This document shows, one piece after another, positions 45,280 through 53,699 of a stretch of 64,000 nt of DNA; the stretch's first letter is position 1; each line of letters starts with the position of its first letter. The notes under the pieces are model-generated. The model saw only the letters and a program-made list of their open reading frames with translations, ran no database searches and was not told where the DNA came from. The translations under genes and the position numbers were made by a program. The stretch covers positions 248,001-312,000 of the forward strand of contig NZ_CP036287.1 in NCBI RefSeq assembly GCF_007748095.1, written 5' to 3'. The stretch comes from Engelhardtia mirabilis. GTDB taxonomy: Bacteria > Planctomycetota > UBA1135 > GCA-002686595.

Positions 45280-45456
45280 ACGGCCGCTCCGGGATCAGGC
45301 GACTCCAGGGTCCCGTGGTTGGATTCTTACATGGCCCGGAGGGGTCCCCGCGGGCCTGTCGGCCCTCCCCGGCCCGCCTAACAGCGTTGTCATCTGCGTC
45401 CGGCGGGGGCGGCCTACGGTCGAGCACGGTCCACATCTCCCTACCTGGAGGTCCCC

Positions 45457-47853
45457 GTGTCTCTTTCGATCCCCCGCACGCTCGCTCAGCGCACGGCCGG
45501 CGGCCTGACGGTCGCCGCCCTCGGCGCTTTCGGCGTCTACCTGGCTGCCGGCCCCGCGTCCTCTTCCCCGCCCGCCCCCCCGGCCCCCGCCCAAGCCGGC
45601 GGCCCCAATCGGATCGTCGCCTGGAACGACCTGGGGATGCACTGCATCGACCCGGACTTCTCGGTCTTCGTGATCCTGCCGCCCTACAACAACATCCACA
45701 CCCAGCTGATGTCCGGCGGCCAGCTCGTGACCAGCGGCATCGGCATCTCGATCACCTACGAGGCCATCGCCGACCCCCAGGGTTCGATCAACAGCACGTC
45801 GATCGGCAAGACGAACTTCTGGGACTACGAAGAGGCCGTCTTCGGCGTCGACCTGCCCCTGGACGAGGGCCTCGCGGGCTACTCGATGCCCGGGCCGAAC
45901 AACGTGCCCCAGGGCATGGACTACGACCCGACCTGGGAGTGGCACGCGGCCGAGGGCATTCCGCTCACGCCCTTCGACGACGCGGGCCAGAAGAACCCCT
46001 ACCCGCTGTTCCGGATCGTCGCGCGCAACACCCAGGGCCAGGTGTTGGCCTCGACGGTGACGACGGTGCCCAACTCCGAAGAGCTGAGCTGCAACCAGTG
46101 CCACGCTTCGGCCGCCAATCCCCTGGCGCGGCCCGCCGCGGGCTGGGCCTACGATCCTGACCCGCTGGTCGACGATCGCCTGAACATCATCGCCCTGCAC
46201 GACGACCTGAACGCCGCCAGCGCGCTGTTCCAGTCCGCTTCGGCGGCGGTCGGCTACGACCCGGGCGGACTGCAGGCGACCTTGGCCGGGGGCACGCCGA
46301 TCCTGTGTGCCTCCTGCCACGGGTCGAACGCCCTGCCCGGCACCGGCGTCGCGGGCATCACGCCCATGACCCAGGCCATGCACAACGGGCACGCCAGCGT
46401 GATGACACCTGATAGCGTGACCCTGAACGAGGTCGTCAAGCGCGACGCCTGCTACAGCTGTCACCCGGGCTTCGAGACCCAGTGTCTGCGCGGCGCGATG
46501 GGCAAGGCGGTCGGCGACGACGCCGACTTCCGCATGTCCTGCCAGAGTTGCCACGGCTCGATGGAGCTGGTCGGTGACCCCGATCGCATCGGCTGGTTCG
46601 AAGAGCCCAACTGCCAGCAGTGCCACTCGGGCACCGCGACGGACAACCTGGGCGAGATTCGCTTCGACTCGGTCTTCGACGCCATGGGCAATGTCCACGT
46701 GCCGACGAACCAGACCTTCGCGACGACGCCCGACACGCCCGCGGAAGGCTTCTCGCTGTACCGCTTCTCGACCGGCCACGGTGGGCTGCAGTGCTCGGCG
46801 TGCCACGGTTCGCCGCACGCGATCTTCCCGACGTCGGAGGCCAACGACGACATCCAGCCGACCCTGATCCAGGGCCACGGTGGGACGATCAACGAGTGCT
46901 CGTCGTGCCACGCCAGCCTGGAGGACAACCAGTTGGTCGGTCCCCACGGGATGCACCCCGCGACCGCCAGTTGGGCCAATGGCAAGCACGGCGACATCGT
47001 CGAGCAGCAGGGCTCGTCGTCCTGCAAGGCTTGTCACGGCGCGGACTCGCGTAGCACGGTGCTCTCGCAGACCCATGCCCCGCGTAGCTTCAACACCAAG
47101 TTCGGGCCGATCTCGTACTTCGACGGCGCCAACGTGACCTGCTACGGCTGCCACAACGGCCCGAACAGCGAATCCACCAACAACAACCACGCGCCCGTGG
47201 TTCCCAACCTGAACGCCGCCGGACCCACGGACCAGCCGATCACGATCGCGCTGGGAGGTTCGGATGCCGACGGGGACTCCCTGGTCGGTCGCATCGTCGA
47301 CCAGCCCGACGGTGGCAAGGTCGGCCTGATCGGAACCACGGCGACCTTCATCGCCGACAAGGGCTTCCAGGGCATCACGTCGTTCACCTACGCGGCCTTC
47401 GACGGCGACGAGGACTCGAACCTCGGCACCGTCACGGTGCAGGTCGGCGCGCCGGCCTGTGCGGGCGTGATCGAGCTCGAGGGCTTCGGTTGCCCGGGTA
47501 GCGGCGGGTTCATGCCGTACCTGCAGGCGAGCGGCTGCCCGACGCCGGGCGGCTCGGTGGACCTGACCCTGTCGAACGCCGTCGGTGGCGGGCAGACCCT
47601 GTTCGCGATCGGAACCGGCCTCGGCATCTCCGAGCTGATCCCCGGTTGCATCCTGCGTACCGACCCGCTGCTGCTGCTCTCGTCGGCCTTCGGGCTCGGC
47701 GGGGCGGCGCCCGGCGACGGCTCGCTGCAGGTGACCCTGCCCTTCGGCCCGGCCGCGCCGGTCGCGACCTGGACGATCCAGGCCTGGGTCATCGACCCGG
47801 GGGCCCCGGGCTTCCTGTCGAGCTCCAACGCCGTGGTCCTGGACGTGCAGTAG
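45457..47853 (+). CDS. Exported nonaheme c-type cytochrome with Ig-like and lineage-specific C-terminal domains
   Basis: 798 residues from GTG at 45457 with GGAGG six bases upstream. The signal peptide (AGGLTVAALGAFGVYLAAG) is followed by a Pro/Ala linker. Nine CxxCH heme sites can be read: CNQCH, CASCH, CYSCH, CQSCH, CQQCH, CSACH, CSSCH, CKACH and CYGCH, spread over about residues 210-575. An N-terminal domain (RIVAWNDLGMHCIDPDFS) precedes them. A cadherin/Ig-like module (ALGGSDADGDSLVGRIVDQP) and a beta-sandwich tail ending FLSSSNAVVLDVQ follow. It is probably a periplasmic or surface electron carrier. The partner oxidase or reductase is not encoded nearby, so direction and substrate are open. 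Confidence 0.9.
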   Translation: MSLSIPRTLAQRTAGGLTVAALGAFGVYLAAGPASSSPPAPPAPAQAGGPNRIVAWNDLGMHCIDPDFSVFVILPPYNNIHTQLMSGGQLVTSGIGISITYEAIADPQGSINSTSIGKTNFWDYEEAVFGVDLPLDEGLAGYSMPGPNNVPQGMDYDPTWEWHAAEGIPLTPFDDAGQKNPYPLFRIVARNTQGQVLASTVTTVPNSEELSCNQCHASAANPLARPAAGWAYDPDPLVDDRLNIIALHDDLNAASALFQSASAAVGYDPGGLQATLAGGTPILCASCHGSNALPGTGVAGITPMTQAMHNGHASVMTPDSVTLNEVVKRDACYSCHPGFETQCLRGAMGKAVGDDADFRMSCQSCHGSMELVGDPDRIGWFEEPNCQQCHSGTATDNLGEIRFDSVFDAMGNVHVPTNQTFATTPDTPAEGFSLYRFSTGHGGLQCSACHGSPHAIFPTSEANDDIQPTLIQGHGGTINECSSCHASLEDNQLVGPHGMHPATASWANGKHGDIVEQQGSSSCKACHGADSRSTVLSQTHAPRSFNTKFGPISYFDGANVTCYGCHNGPNSESTNNNHAPVVPNLNAAGPTDQPITIALGGSDADGDSLVGRIVDQPDGGKVGLIGTTATFIADKGFQGITSFTYAAFDGDEDSNLGTVTVQVGAPACAGVIELEGFGCPGSGGFMPYLQASGCPTPGGSVDLTLSNAVGGGQTLFAIGTGLGISELIPGCILRTDPLLLLSSAFGLGGAAPGDGSLQVTLPFGPAAPVATWTIQAWVIDPGAPGFLSSSNAVVLDVQ

Positions 47854-47861
47854 GGCCGGTG

Positions 47862-47898
47862 GCCGGCCGCGGGAGCTGTAGGGCAGCCCGCGGCCGGC
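47862..47898 (+). terminator. Strong hairpin behind cytochrome gene
   Basis: A perfect 12-bp stem, GCCGGCCGCGGG (47862-47873) with CCCGCGGCCGGC (47887-47898), around a 13-nt loop, starting 8 bp after the stop codon. There is no T-tract. Confidence 0.7.
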
Positions 47899-48059
47899 GC
47901 CGATCCCGCCTCGAGCGGTTGGCCTCGCGGCCCGCCGCGGCGCAGGTCCCGATGGGGCCACGCCGCCGCGGGCCGCGCTCGCTCAGGGCCTCGGCCCGCG
48001 CGCGGGGGGTGTGCTAGCCTTCGGCCCGGGAGGATGCCTACCGTCCGTTCGGGGCTCTC

Positions 48060-49247
48060 GTGAACTCTCCTTCCATGTCCAACAGCCCCGCTCGAGGAGC
48101 GGTCGGCGGCCCCGGTCGCCTGAGTCGATGGTGCCTGCGGGCAGTGCTCGTCGCCGTCTCCACGGCGGCCGGCCTGGTCGCCGTGGAGGCCTCCGCGCGC
48201 CAGATCGGCGCGCCCCCGACCCAGCTCGCGGGCCCGGACAAGACCCTGTGCCGCCCGCTCAAGGACCGCAGTGGCCTGCGCTACGAGCTGGTCCCCGCCC
48301 AACGCGCCAAGCAGGTGCTCTCCGCCTGGGGCGATCGGCCCCAGTCGACGGTGACCTACTCGGTCAACCGCTACGGCTACCGCGGCCAGGCCGTGGCGCA
48401 GCCCAAGCCCGAAGGCGAGTTTCGCATCGTGGTCATCGGCGACTCCTTCGTCTTCGGGTCGCTGGTGGACGACGACGACACCCTGCCGCAGCAGCTGGAG
48501 TGGGAGCTGGCCCGGCGTCTGGGCCACGAGCGCGTGCGCGTGGTCAACCTGGGCGTGCCCGGCTATCAGATCCGGCAGGTGCGCGAGACCCTCGAGCGGC
48601 GCACCCTGCAGCTCGAGCCGGACCTGGTCCTGATGAACCTGTTCGTCAACGACGCGGTCGACACGCCCGTCACCTACAAGGGCGAGGTCGAGGACACGGA
48701 TCCGCTGCCCGAGATCCCCGAGCTGAACTGGATCGTGCGGCTGGGCCTGACCGGCGGGCAGTGGGGCGCAGAGGGCCGCACCGTCCAGGAGCGGCTGACC
48801 GGATGGTTGCGCCAGCGCTCGGTGGTGGTCGACACCCTGGCCAATCGCCTCTACCAGTCGCTGTTCGAGAGCGGGAACATCAAGCAGCACCAGCACCGCT
48901 GGCGCGAGGGCGGCGACGGCTACGGGCGCGTGCTGGCGACCATCGACCGCGGACGCGAGCTTGGCGACCAGACGGGCTTCGAGTTCCACGTCAGCATGTA
49001 CCCGATCCTCGCGCACCTGGACGACTACCCCATGGCGGAGCTGCACGAGCGGCTGCGCGGCGCCTGCGAGGCGCGTGGCCTGCGCTTCCACGACTTCCTG
49101 CCGACGCTCGTGCCCTACGCGCCGCAGACACTGTGGGCTCACGAGCAGGACCACCATCCCAGCGGCTTCTGCCACGGGCTCACGGCGCGGCAGCTGGCGG
49201 ACGAGCTCGCGCCGAGGATCGAGGCGCGGCTGGCCGGCGAGGGCTGA
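48060..49247 (+). CDS. Membrane-anchored SGNH-fold protein
   Basis: 395 residues from GTG at 48060; ATG at 48075 is an alternative. One N-terminal membrane helix (AVLVAVSTAAGLVAVEASAR). The SGNH pattern is: block I VIGDSFVFGSLVDDDD, block II NLGVPGYQIRQV, block III LMNLFVNDAVD, and a terminal Asp/His pair in EQDHHPSGFCHGLTARQLAD. The layout resembles the SGNH proteins linked to exopolysaccharide or alginate acetylation (DltD/AlgX-like) more than the two secreted esterases at 13-16 kb. The substrate is unknown. TAGCCT at 48015-48020 is a likely -10. It stands alone behind a terminator. Confidence 0.8.
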   Translation: MNSPSMSNSPARGAVGGPGRLSRWCLRAVLVAVSTAAGLVAVEASARQIGAPPTQLAGPDKTLCRPLKDRSGLRYELVPAQRAKQVLSAWGDRPQSTVTYSVNRYGYRGQAVAQPKPEGEFRIVVIGDSFVFGSLVDDDDTLPQQLEWELARRLGHERVRVVNLGVPGYQIRQVRETLERRTLQLEPDLVLMNLFVNDAVDTPVTYKGEVEDTDPLPEIPELNWIVRLGLTGGQWGAEGRTVQERLTGWLRQRSVVVDTLANRLYQSLFESGNIKQHQHRWREGGDGYGRVLATIDRGRELGDQTGFEFHVSMYPILAHLDDYPMAELHERLRGACEARGLRFHDFLPTLVPYAPQTLWAHEQDHHPSGFCHGLTARQLADELAPRIEARLAGEG

Positions 49248-49415
49248 ACTCGGGCGCGACGCGCGTCGCCGATCGCGCGCCGCGACCGGTGGTGGGCGGA
49301 TTCGCGGGACTCAGGGTCTCGACGCGGCGGGTCCCCCGCCAACGGGGCGAGCCAAAAGGCTACTCTCCCGCGCTGTGAGGCCAGACCGCCCCGACCGCGC
49401 GCAGCCGATCGCGCC

Positions 49416-51212
49416 ATGACCAGCGACGTCGCGCTCCTGCTGGGAGTCCTCGCGCTCACGATCTTCCTGATCGTGAGTGAACGCCTGCGGGTCGACGTGG
49501 TCGCCATGCTGGTGATGGTCACCCTGCCGTGGCTCGGGCTGCTCGAGCCCGAACAGGCCTTCAGCGGCTTCTCCCGCGGAGCGGTGGTCTCGATCATCGC
49601 GGTCATGATCATGGGCCACGGCCTGGAGCGGACCGGGATGACCAGCCTGCTCGCCGGCCCGATCCTGGACCTGGGCGGCCGCAGTCCGCGCCGGCTCCTC
49701 GCCACGCTCCTCGCCTCGATCAGTGGTGTGAGTGCGTTCATGCAGAACATCGGCGCGGCGGCCCTGTTCCTGCCGGTCGGGGTCCGCATCGGCCGCGAGG
49801 GCGCCCTGCGCACCAGCCAGCTGCTGATGCCCATGGGCTTCGCCGCGATCCTCGGCGGGACCCTGTCGATGGTCGGCTCGAGCCCGCTGATCGTCGTCAA
49901 CGACCTGGTCTCGGCCAACGGTCTGGAGCGCTTCGACCTGTTCGCGGTGACGCCCATCGGTCTGGCGCTGGTGGTCGCCGGCATCGCCTTCTTCGTCGCC
50001 TTCGGCAGCGGCGTGCTGCCCGAGCGGGTGGACGCGGCCGAAGCTCGGGCACACCCGGCGCGCAGCGACGTGCTCGCCTCCTGGTCGCTGCTGGACCACG
50101 TCGAGGAGGCGATGGTGCCGGCCGACAGCTCCCTGGTGGGGCTCACGCGCAAAGAGGCGTCGCTGCTGTCGCGCTTCGGCGTGCACGTCCTGGCGGTGCG
50201 CCAGCTCGGCCGCACCGTCTTCGCGCCCGACCTGCAGACGGTCTTCGCCGCCGGTCAGCGCCTGGCCCTGATGGGCAGGCCGGCGGACATCGAGCGGATG
50301 GTCCAGGAGTGCGGCGTGCGTCCGAGGCGACACGTAGAGCGCTTCCCCGAGCTGCGCCGGAGCGACCGCGCGGGGCTCGCGGAGCTGCTCGTGGCGCCGC
50401 GTTCGGAGCTGGTCGGCAAGTCCGTGCGCGAGATCGGCATGCGCCGCAACTGGGGCGTCGAGCCCCTCTCGCTCCTGGCAGGTGGACAGAAGCTCGACCG
50501 GGACTTCGGGCAACGGCCGCTCGAGGCCGGGGATCTGCTCCTGGTCCAAGGACCCGCGCGACGGATCCGCGAGGTCCAGGAGCAGCGCGGGTTCGTGCTG
50601 CTCACGCCCCTGGGCGATGAGAGCGTCGACCATGGGCGGGGGCGGCGGGCGATCGTCTGCTTCGTGGGCGCGATCGCGCTCGGCCTGGCCGGGGTCTCGC
50701 TCCCGGTGGCCCTGTTCACCGGCGCCGTGGCGACGATCGTGCTCGGCGTCGTGACGGTCGACCAGGCCTACCAGGCCGTGAGCTGGCGGACCGTGTTCTT
50801 GCTGGCCGGGCTGATTCCCCTGGGCATCGCGATGCGCTCGACCGGTGCCGCCGACTACCTGGCCGGGCTGATGTTCCACGGCCTCGAGGGCGCGCCCGTG
50901 CTCATGGTCCTGGGCGCCGTGGCCCTCTTGGCCAGCGTCCTGTCGCTGTTCATGTCCAGTGTCGCCGCGACGATCGTCGTCGCGCCCCTGGCCATGAACC
51001 TGGGCGTGCTGTGCGGCATCGATCAACGTGCGATGGCCCTCTTGGTCGGCATCTGCGCCCAGAACTCGTTCCTGCTCCCGACCCACCAGGTCAACGCGCT
51101 GCTGATGGCCCCGGGCGGCTACCGCAACTCGGACTACCTCCGCGCGGGCGGCGCGCTGACGGTGCTGTTCCTGCCGATCGCGGTGGGCGGTGTGTGGCTG
51201 CTGTGGACTTGA
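49416..51212 (+). CDS. SLC13-family transporter with two RCK_C domains
   Basis: 598 residues. Membrane helices fill residues 1-215 and 400-598. Helix-loop motifs include VSAFMQNIGAAALFLPVGVR and NSFLLPTHQVNALLMAPGGY, typical of the SLC13/CitMHS/ArsB-like carriers. The central soluble part holds two TrkA-C/RCK_C modules: MVPADSSLVGLTRKEASLL, then VLAVRQLGRTVFAP, and VAPRSELVGKSVREIGMRRN, then PLEAGDLLLVQGP. It probably moves an anion (sulfate, dicarboxylate or similar) with Na+ or H+, gated by ligand binding to RCK_C. It is 168 bp behind the SGNH gene, so independent transcription is likely. Confidence 0.9.
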   Translation: MTSDVALLLGVLALTIFLIVSERLRVDVVAMLVMVTLPWLGLLEPEQAFSGFSRGAVVSIIAVMIMGHGLERTGMTSLLAGPILDLGGRSPRRLLATLLASISGVSAFMQNIGAAALFLPVGVRIGREGALRTSQLLMPMGFAAILGGTLSMVGSSPLIVVNDLVSANGLERFDLFAVTPIGLALVVAGIAFFVAFGSGVLPERVDAAEARAHPARSDVLASWSLLDHVEEAMVPADSSLVGLTRKEASLLSRFGVHVLAVRQLGRTVFAPDLQTVFAAGQRLALMGRPADIERMVQECGVRPRRHVERFPELRRSDRAGLAELLVAPRSELVGKSVREIGMRRNWGVEPLSLLAGGQKLDRDFGQRPLEAGDLLLVQGPARRIREVQEQRGFVLLTPLGDESVDHGRGRRAIVCFVGAIALGLAGVSLPVALFTGAVATIVLGVVTVDQAYQAVSWRTVFLLAGLIPLGIAMRSTGAADYLAGLMFHGLEGAPVLMVLGAVALLASVLSLFMSSVAATIVVAPLAMNLGVLCGIDQRAMALLVGICAQNSFLLPTHQVNALLMAPGGYRNSDYLRAGGALTVLFLPIAVGGVWLLWT

Positions 51213-51221
51213 CGGCGACCG

Positions 51222-51252
51222 GGCGCCGGCGTTGCCGAGGCACGCCGGCGCC
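51222..51252. terminator. Hairpin between convergent genes
   Basis: GGCGCCGGCG (51222-51231) pairs perfectly with CGCCGGCGCC (51243-51252), with an 11-nt loop. It sits between the SLC13 stop at 51212 and the aldo-keto reductase stop at 51258. There is no T-tract. Confidence 0.65.
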
Positions 51253-51257
51253 GCGAT

Positions 51258-52184
51258 TCAGCCCATGACGTCCGCGATGGCCCGCTCGCGCCAGGCGGCG
51301 TCCGGCAGGGGGCCCACGCCGGCGGCCATGTTGTCGAGCAGGTGGTGGGGCTTGGACGTCGCGGGGATCGGGCAGGTCACCGCCGGGTGGCCGAGCAGGA
51401 ACTTCAGGAAGACCTGGGCCCAACTGCGGCAACCGAGCTCGGTGGCCCAGTCCGGGACCGCGCGCTCGCCGACCTTCTCGAACAGGCCGCCGCGCTGGAA
51501 CGGGCGCATGACCAGCACCGCGACCCCGTGGTCGAGGGCGGCGGGCAGCACCCGCGCCTCCACCTCGCGCTCGGCCAGGGAATAGGGGATCTGCACGAAG
51601 TCGATCTCGCCCCCGGCGATCAGCTTCTCGACCTGCTCGAAGTCGCGCATCTCGGTCACGCCGATGTAGCGCACGCGGCCCGATGCCTTCCACTCGCGCA
51701 GGGTCGCGAGCTGGACCTCGAGGTCGACCAGGTTGTGGACCTGCAGGAGGTCGAAGCGCTCCGTGCCCATGCGCTGCTCGGAGGTCTCCATCTGTTCGAT
51801 CCCCGCCTCGCGCCCCTTGTCGGTCCAGACCTTGGTGGCGTGGAAGGCGTCGTCGCGACCCACGCGGCGCAAGAGCTCGCCGACGACCGACTCGGCCTGG
51901 CCGTACATGGGCGAGGAGTCGATCAGGCTGCCGCCCAGGTCGAGGAAGTCGCCCATGACCGTGACCAAGTCGGCGCTGACCGTGGCCGGGTCGACGTCGA
52001 AGGTGCGCGAGGTGCCCAGGCCGATCATCGGCAAGAGCTCGCCGCTGCGCGGGATGCGCTTGCGGCGGATCGCGACGCGGGTCGCGCTGGCTTCTTGGGC
52101 CCCGCGGCTCGAAGCGGCCAGGGCGGGCACGGCGATGGCCCCCGCGGCGAGGCCCCCCAACAGTCGTCGGCGATCGGTGTTCAT
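51258..52184 (-). CDS. TAT-exported aldo/keto reductase
   Basis: 308 residues. The N-terminus MNTDRRRLLGGLAAGAIAVP has a twin-arginine signal, which fits export of a folded cofactor enzyme. The catalytic tetrad is complete: Asp89 (GGSLIDSS), Tyr94 (PMYGQAES), Lys118 (ATKVW) and His150 (LLQVHN). The NADPH-binding end has PIPATSKPHHLLDNM. It reduces or oxidises a carbonyl compound with NAD(P)H. Because NAD(P)H is scarce in the periplasm, many such exported family members have uncertain cofactor supply. It ends at a hairpin shared with the SLC13 gene. Confidence 0.88.
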   Translation of the reverse strand: MNTDRRRLLGGLAAGAIAVPALAASSRGAQEASATRVAIRRKRIPRSGELLPMIGLGTSRTFDVDPATVSADLVTVMGDFLDLGGSLIDSSPMYGQAESVVGELLRRVGRDDAFHATKVWTDKGREAGIEQMETSEQRMGTERFDLLQVHNLVDLEVQLATLREWKASGRVRYIGVTEMRDFEQVEKLIAGGEIDFVQIPYSLAEREVEARVLPAALDHGVAVLVMRPFQRGGLFEKVGERAVPDWATELGCRSWAQVFLKFLLGHPAVTCPIPATSKPHHLLDNMAAGVGPLPDAAWRERAIADVMG

Positions 52185-52364
52185 GGGCGGAGGCTATCCG
52201 GCCGGGGCGACTTTGCGCGCGCTCGTCCTCGTCCGCCGAAGTCCGCCGCGCGGCGCGGGGACTCCCCGTGCCCTCTCCACGTGCGCCGTGCACCCGGCCG
52301 GGAGCCCAGACGCCGACCGGGTCTTGTTGCGGCGAGTCCCGTCCGAGCCGCGGGCGAGCTCCGC

Positions 52365-52919
52365 TCAGGCGCGGTCGGCCAAGCGCTGGTCGATGCGGAC
52401 GAGGATGTCGCGGATCTCGTCCAGGGTCCCGCTCTCCCGCATGGGGACCGCAGGGACCGCGGCCGCGCGCTCGCTCGAATCGTCGCGCAGGGTCACGCGA
52501 TCGCGCTGTTCCAGGACGCGATCGCGAAACTCCTCGGCATTGGCGACGCCGGGCAGGACCGCCTGTCCCGTGGCCGCGCCCTGCCCACCCCCGGCGGTCT
52601 CGATCGTCAGGCTGCACAGGCCCAGGTAGCGCAGGATCGGCCCTTCGTTCAGGGCCAGGTCCGTGATCTTGTCGAGCGGGATGCTCTTCTGGACCTTGAA
52701 CAGCACCCCGCGTCGAACCTTGAGCGTGCGCGGCGTCAGCTCGCAGACCAAGTTCTTGTACTGCTGCTGGTGAATGCCCCGCCCCAGGATCAGCCAGAAG
52801 GGAATCAGCGGGATCATGACGAAGCTGAAGAGCATCCCGGCCAGCGCCTGCAGCATGAAGTAGCGCGGCAGGCGCGGGTCGAACTCGGCTCGGGCGAGGA
52901 TCACGTCGTTCTGGGCCAT
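52365..52919 (-). CDS. bPH2 (PH-like) membrane-associated protein
   Basis: 184 residues. Hydrophobic segment FMLQALAGMLFSFVMIPLIP, then FWLILGRG. The bacterial PH-2 (YdbS/YdbT, DUF304-type) core follows: VCELTPRTLKVRRGVLFKVQ, then KSIPLDKITDLALNEGPILR, then SLTIETAGGG and LPGVANAEEFRDRVLEQRD. The C-terminus is helical (TLDEIRDILVRIDQRL). Function is unknown; related proteins sit in the membrane and may act as scaffolds. A 167-bp MITE begins only 10 bp upstream of its ATG, so its natural promoter is displaced or replaced. Confidence 0.85.
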   Translation of the reverse strand: MAQNDVILARAEFDPRLPRYFMLQALAGMLFSFVMIPLIPFWLILGRGIHQQQYKNLVCELTPRTLKVRRGVLFKVQKSIPLDKITDLALNEGPILRYLGLCSLTIETAGGGQGAATGQAVLPGVANAEEFRDRVLEQRDRVTLRDDSSERAAAVPAVPMRESGTLDEIRDILVRIDQRLADRA

Positions 52920-52928
52920 GGCCTGATC

Positions 52929-53095
52929 CTAGTGTCCTGGATCAGAAATTCGGCGTCACTGCCCGGAGGTCCGATCGATGCTGGCTAGGCGCGTCGACGA
53001 CGCGTATCCGCTGCGATACTCGGAGGAGGCGCTGGTGACGCCAGCGGCGATCGGAGCCCGGGAAGTGACGCCGAATTTCCGATCCAGGACACTAG
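52929..53095. mobile_element. 167-bp MITE with 32-bp terminal inverted repeats and TA target
   Basis: The left end CTAGTGTCCTGGATCAGAAA (from 52929) and the reverse complement of the right end (53064-53095) agree at 31 of 32 positions. Symmetry continues imperfectly for about 25 more bases (TCCGATCG against CGATCGGA). The outermost bases are C-TA-GTGTCC and GGACAC-TA-G, consistent with a TA duplication as made by IS630/Tc1-mariner transposases. The centre of about 50 bp has no coding frame. It is a non-autonomous element; no cognate transposase is in the window. Confidence 0.85.
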
Positions 53096-53170
53096 CCCGC
53101 TTCGATCACCAGGATCCGTGGCCAGTGCGTCCAACTCGTCCGCTTCACGCCAACACAGGTGTCCGCGTCG

Positions 53171-53656
53171 TCAATCCACGTGCTGGTCGATCAGGATCGG
53201 GTTGCCGTCCGGATCGGTCAGCACGAAGTGGGCCGGGCCGGTGGATTCGGGATCGGCGGCCGTGGTGAGCTCGAGGCCGCGCTCCTGGGCCAGGCGCTGC
53301 AGTTCGCGCACGTCCGTGAACTCCTCCGGGTGCTGGCCGGACCTCGCCCAGCCGGGGTTGAAGGTCAAGAGGTTGCGCTCGAACATTCCCTGGAACAGGC
53401 CGACCACCGCCTCGCCGTTGCGCAGCACGATCCAGTTGTGCTCGGGGTTGCCGCCGATCTGGGCGAAGCCGAGCTTCTCGTAGAAGGCGCGGGACGCGGA
53501 CAGGTCCTTGACGGCGAGGCTGACGGAGAAGGATCCGAGTTCCATGGGTTGTTCCGGTCGAGGGGTGGGCAGTTGGTCGGTGGGGGCGGCGTCCTGGCCG
53601 CCGACGAGCGGCGCGAGGGCCAGTGCCACTAGGGCGGCGTTCGCGGTTATCTTCAT
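53171..53656 (-). CDS. Exported VOC (glyoxalase/bleomycin-resistance fold) protein
   Basis: 161 residues. The N-terminus MKITANAALVALALAPLVGG is a signal peptide, followed by a Pro-rich linker and then a VOC domain: GSFSVSLAVKDLSASRAFYE, then KLGFAQIGGN, NWIVLRNGEAVVGLFQGMF and HFVLTDPDGNPILIDQHVD (the metal-ligand Asp/Glu-like end). VOC proteins are usually cytosolic, so the export signal is unusual; an internal ATG at MELGSFSV could give a cytosolic form. It is divergent from the AraC-type gene with a 43-bp gap, so co-regulation is likely. Confidence 0.85.
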   Translation of the reverse strand: MKITANAALVALALAPLVGGQDAAPTDQLPTPRPEQPMELGSFSVSLAVKDLSASRAFYEKLGFAQIGGNPEHNWIVLRNGEAVVGLFQGMFERNLLTFNPGWARSGQHPEEFTDVRELQRLAQERGLELTTAADPESTGPAHFVLTDPDGNPILIDQHVD

Positions 53657-53699
53657 GCCCGAGGTGTAAGGCAGCGGCGGCGGGGCCGCTCTACGGATC

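Larger units (their letters stand above)
38995..45281. mobile_element. Lower-GC defence island bounded by a repeat family
   Basis: The segment between repeat copies C1 and C3 carries two ISL3 transposase relics and one large nuclease-STAND gene. The big gene has visibly lower GC (mid-50s to about 60% by eye, against about 70% outside) and different codon use (frequent AGA, TTG, ATA). The housekeeping-like secretory genes resume at 45457. No integrase, tRNA or clean target-site duplication was found, so the mode of entry is unknown; recombination between repeats or IS-mediated transfer are both possible. Confidence 0.65.
44810..45456. other. Right island edge without a supportable gene
   Basis: About 650 bp. 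It holds repeat copies C2 and C3 in inverted orientation, and the probable promoter of the cytochrome gene (TACGGT at 45415-45420). A 98-codon frame at 44898-45194 is translated repeat sequence and has no recognisable product. Confidence 0.6.

Noticed and set aside
45295..47961. 888-codon open frame on the minus strand opposite the cytochrome gene
   Set aside because: The plus strand has nine CxxCH motifs and a signal peptide. The minus frame is a low-information shadow.
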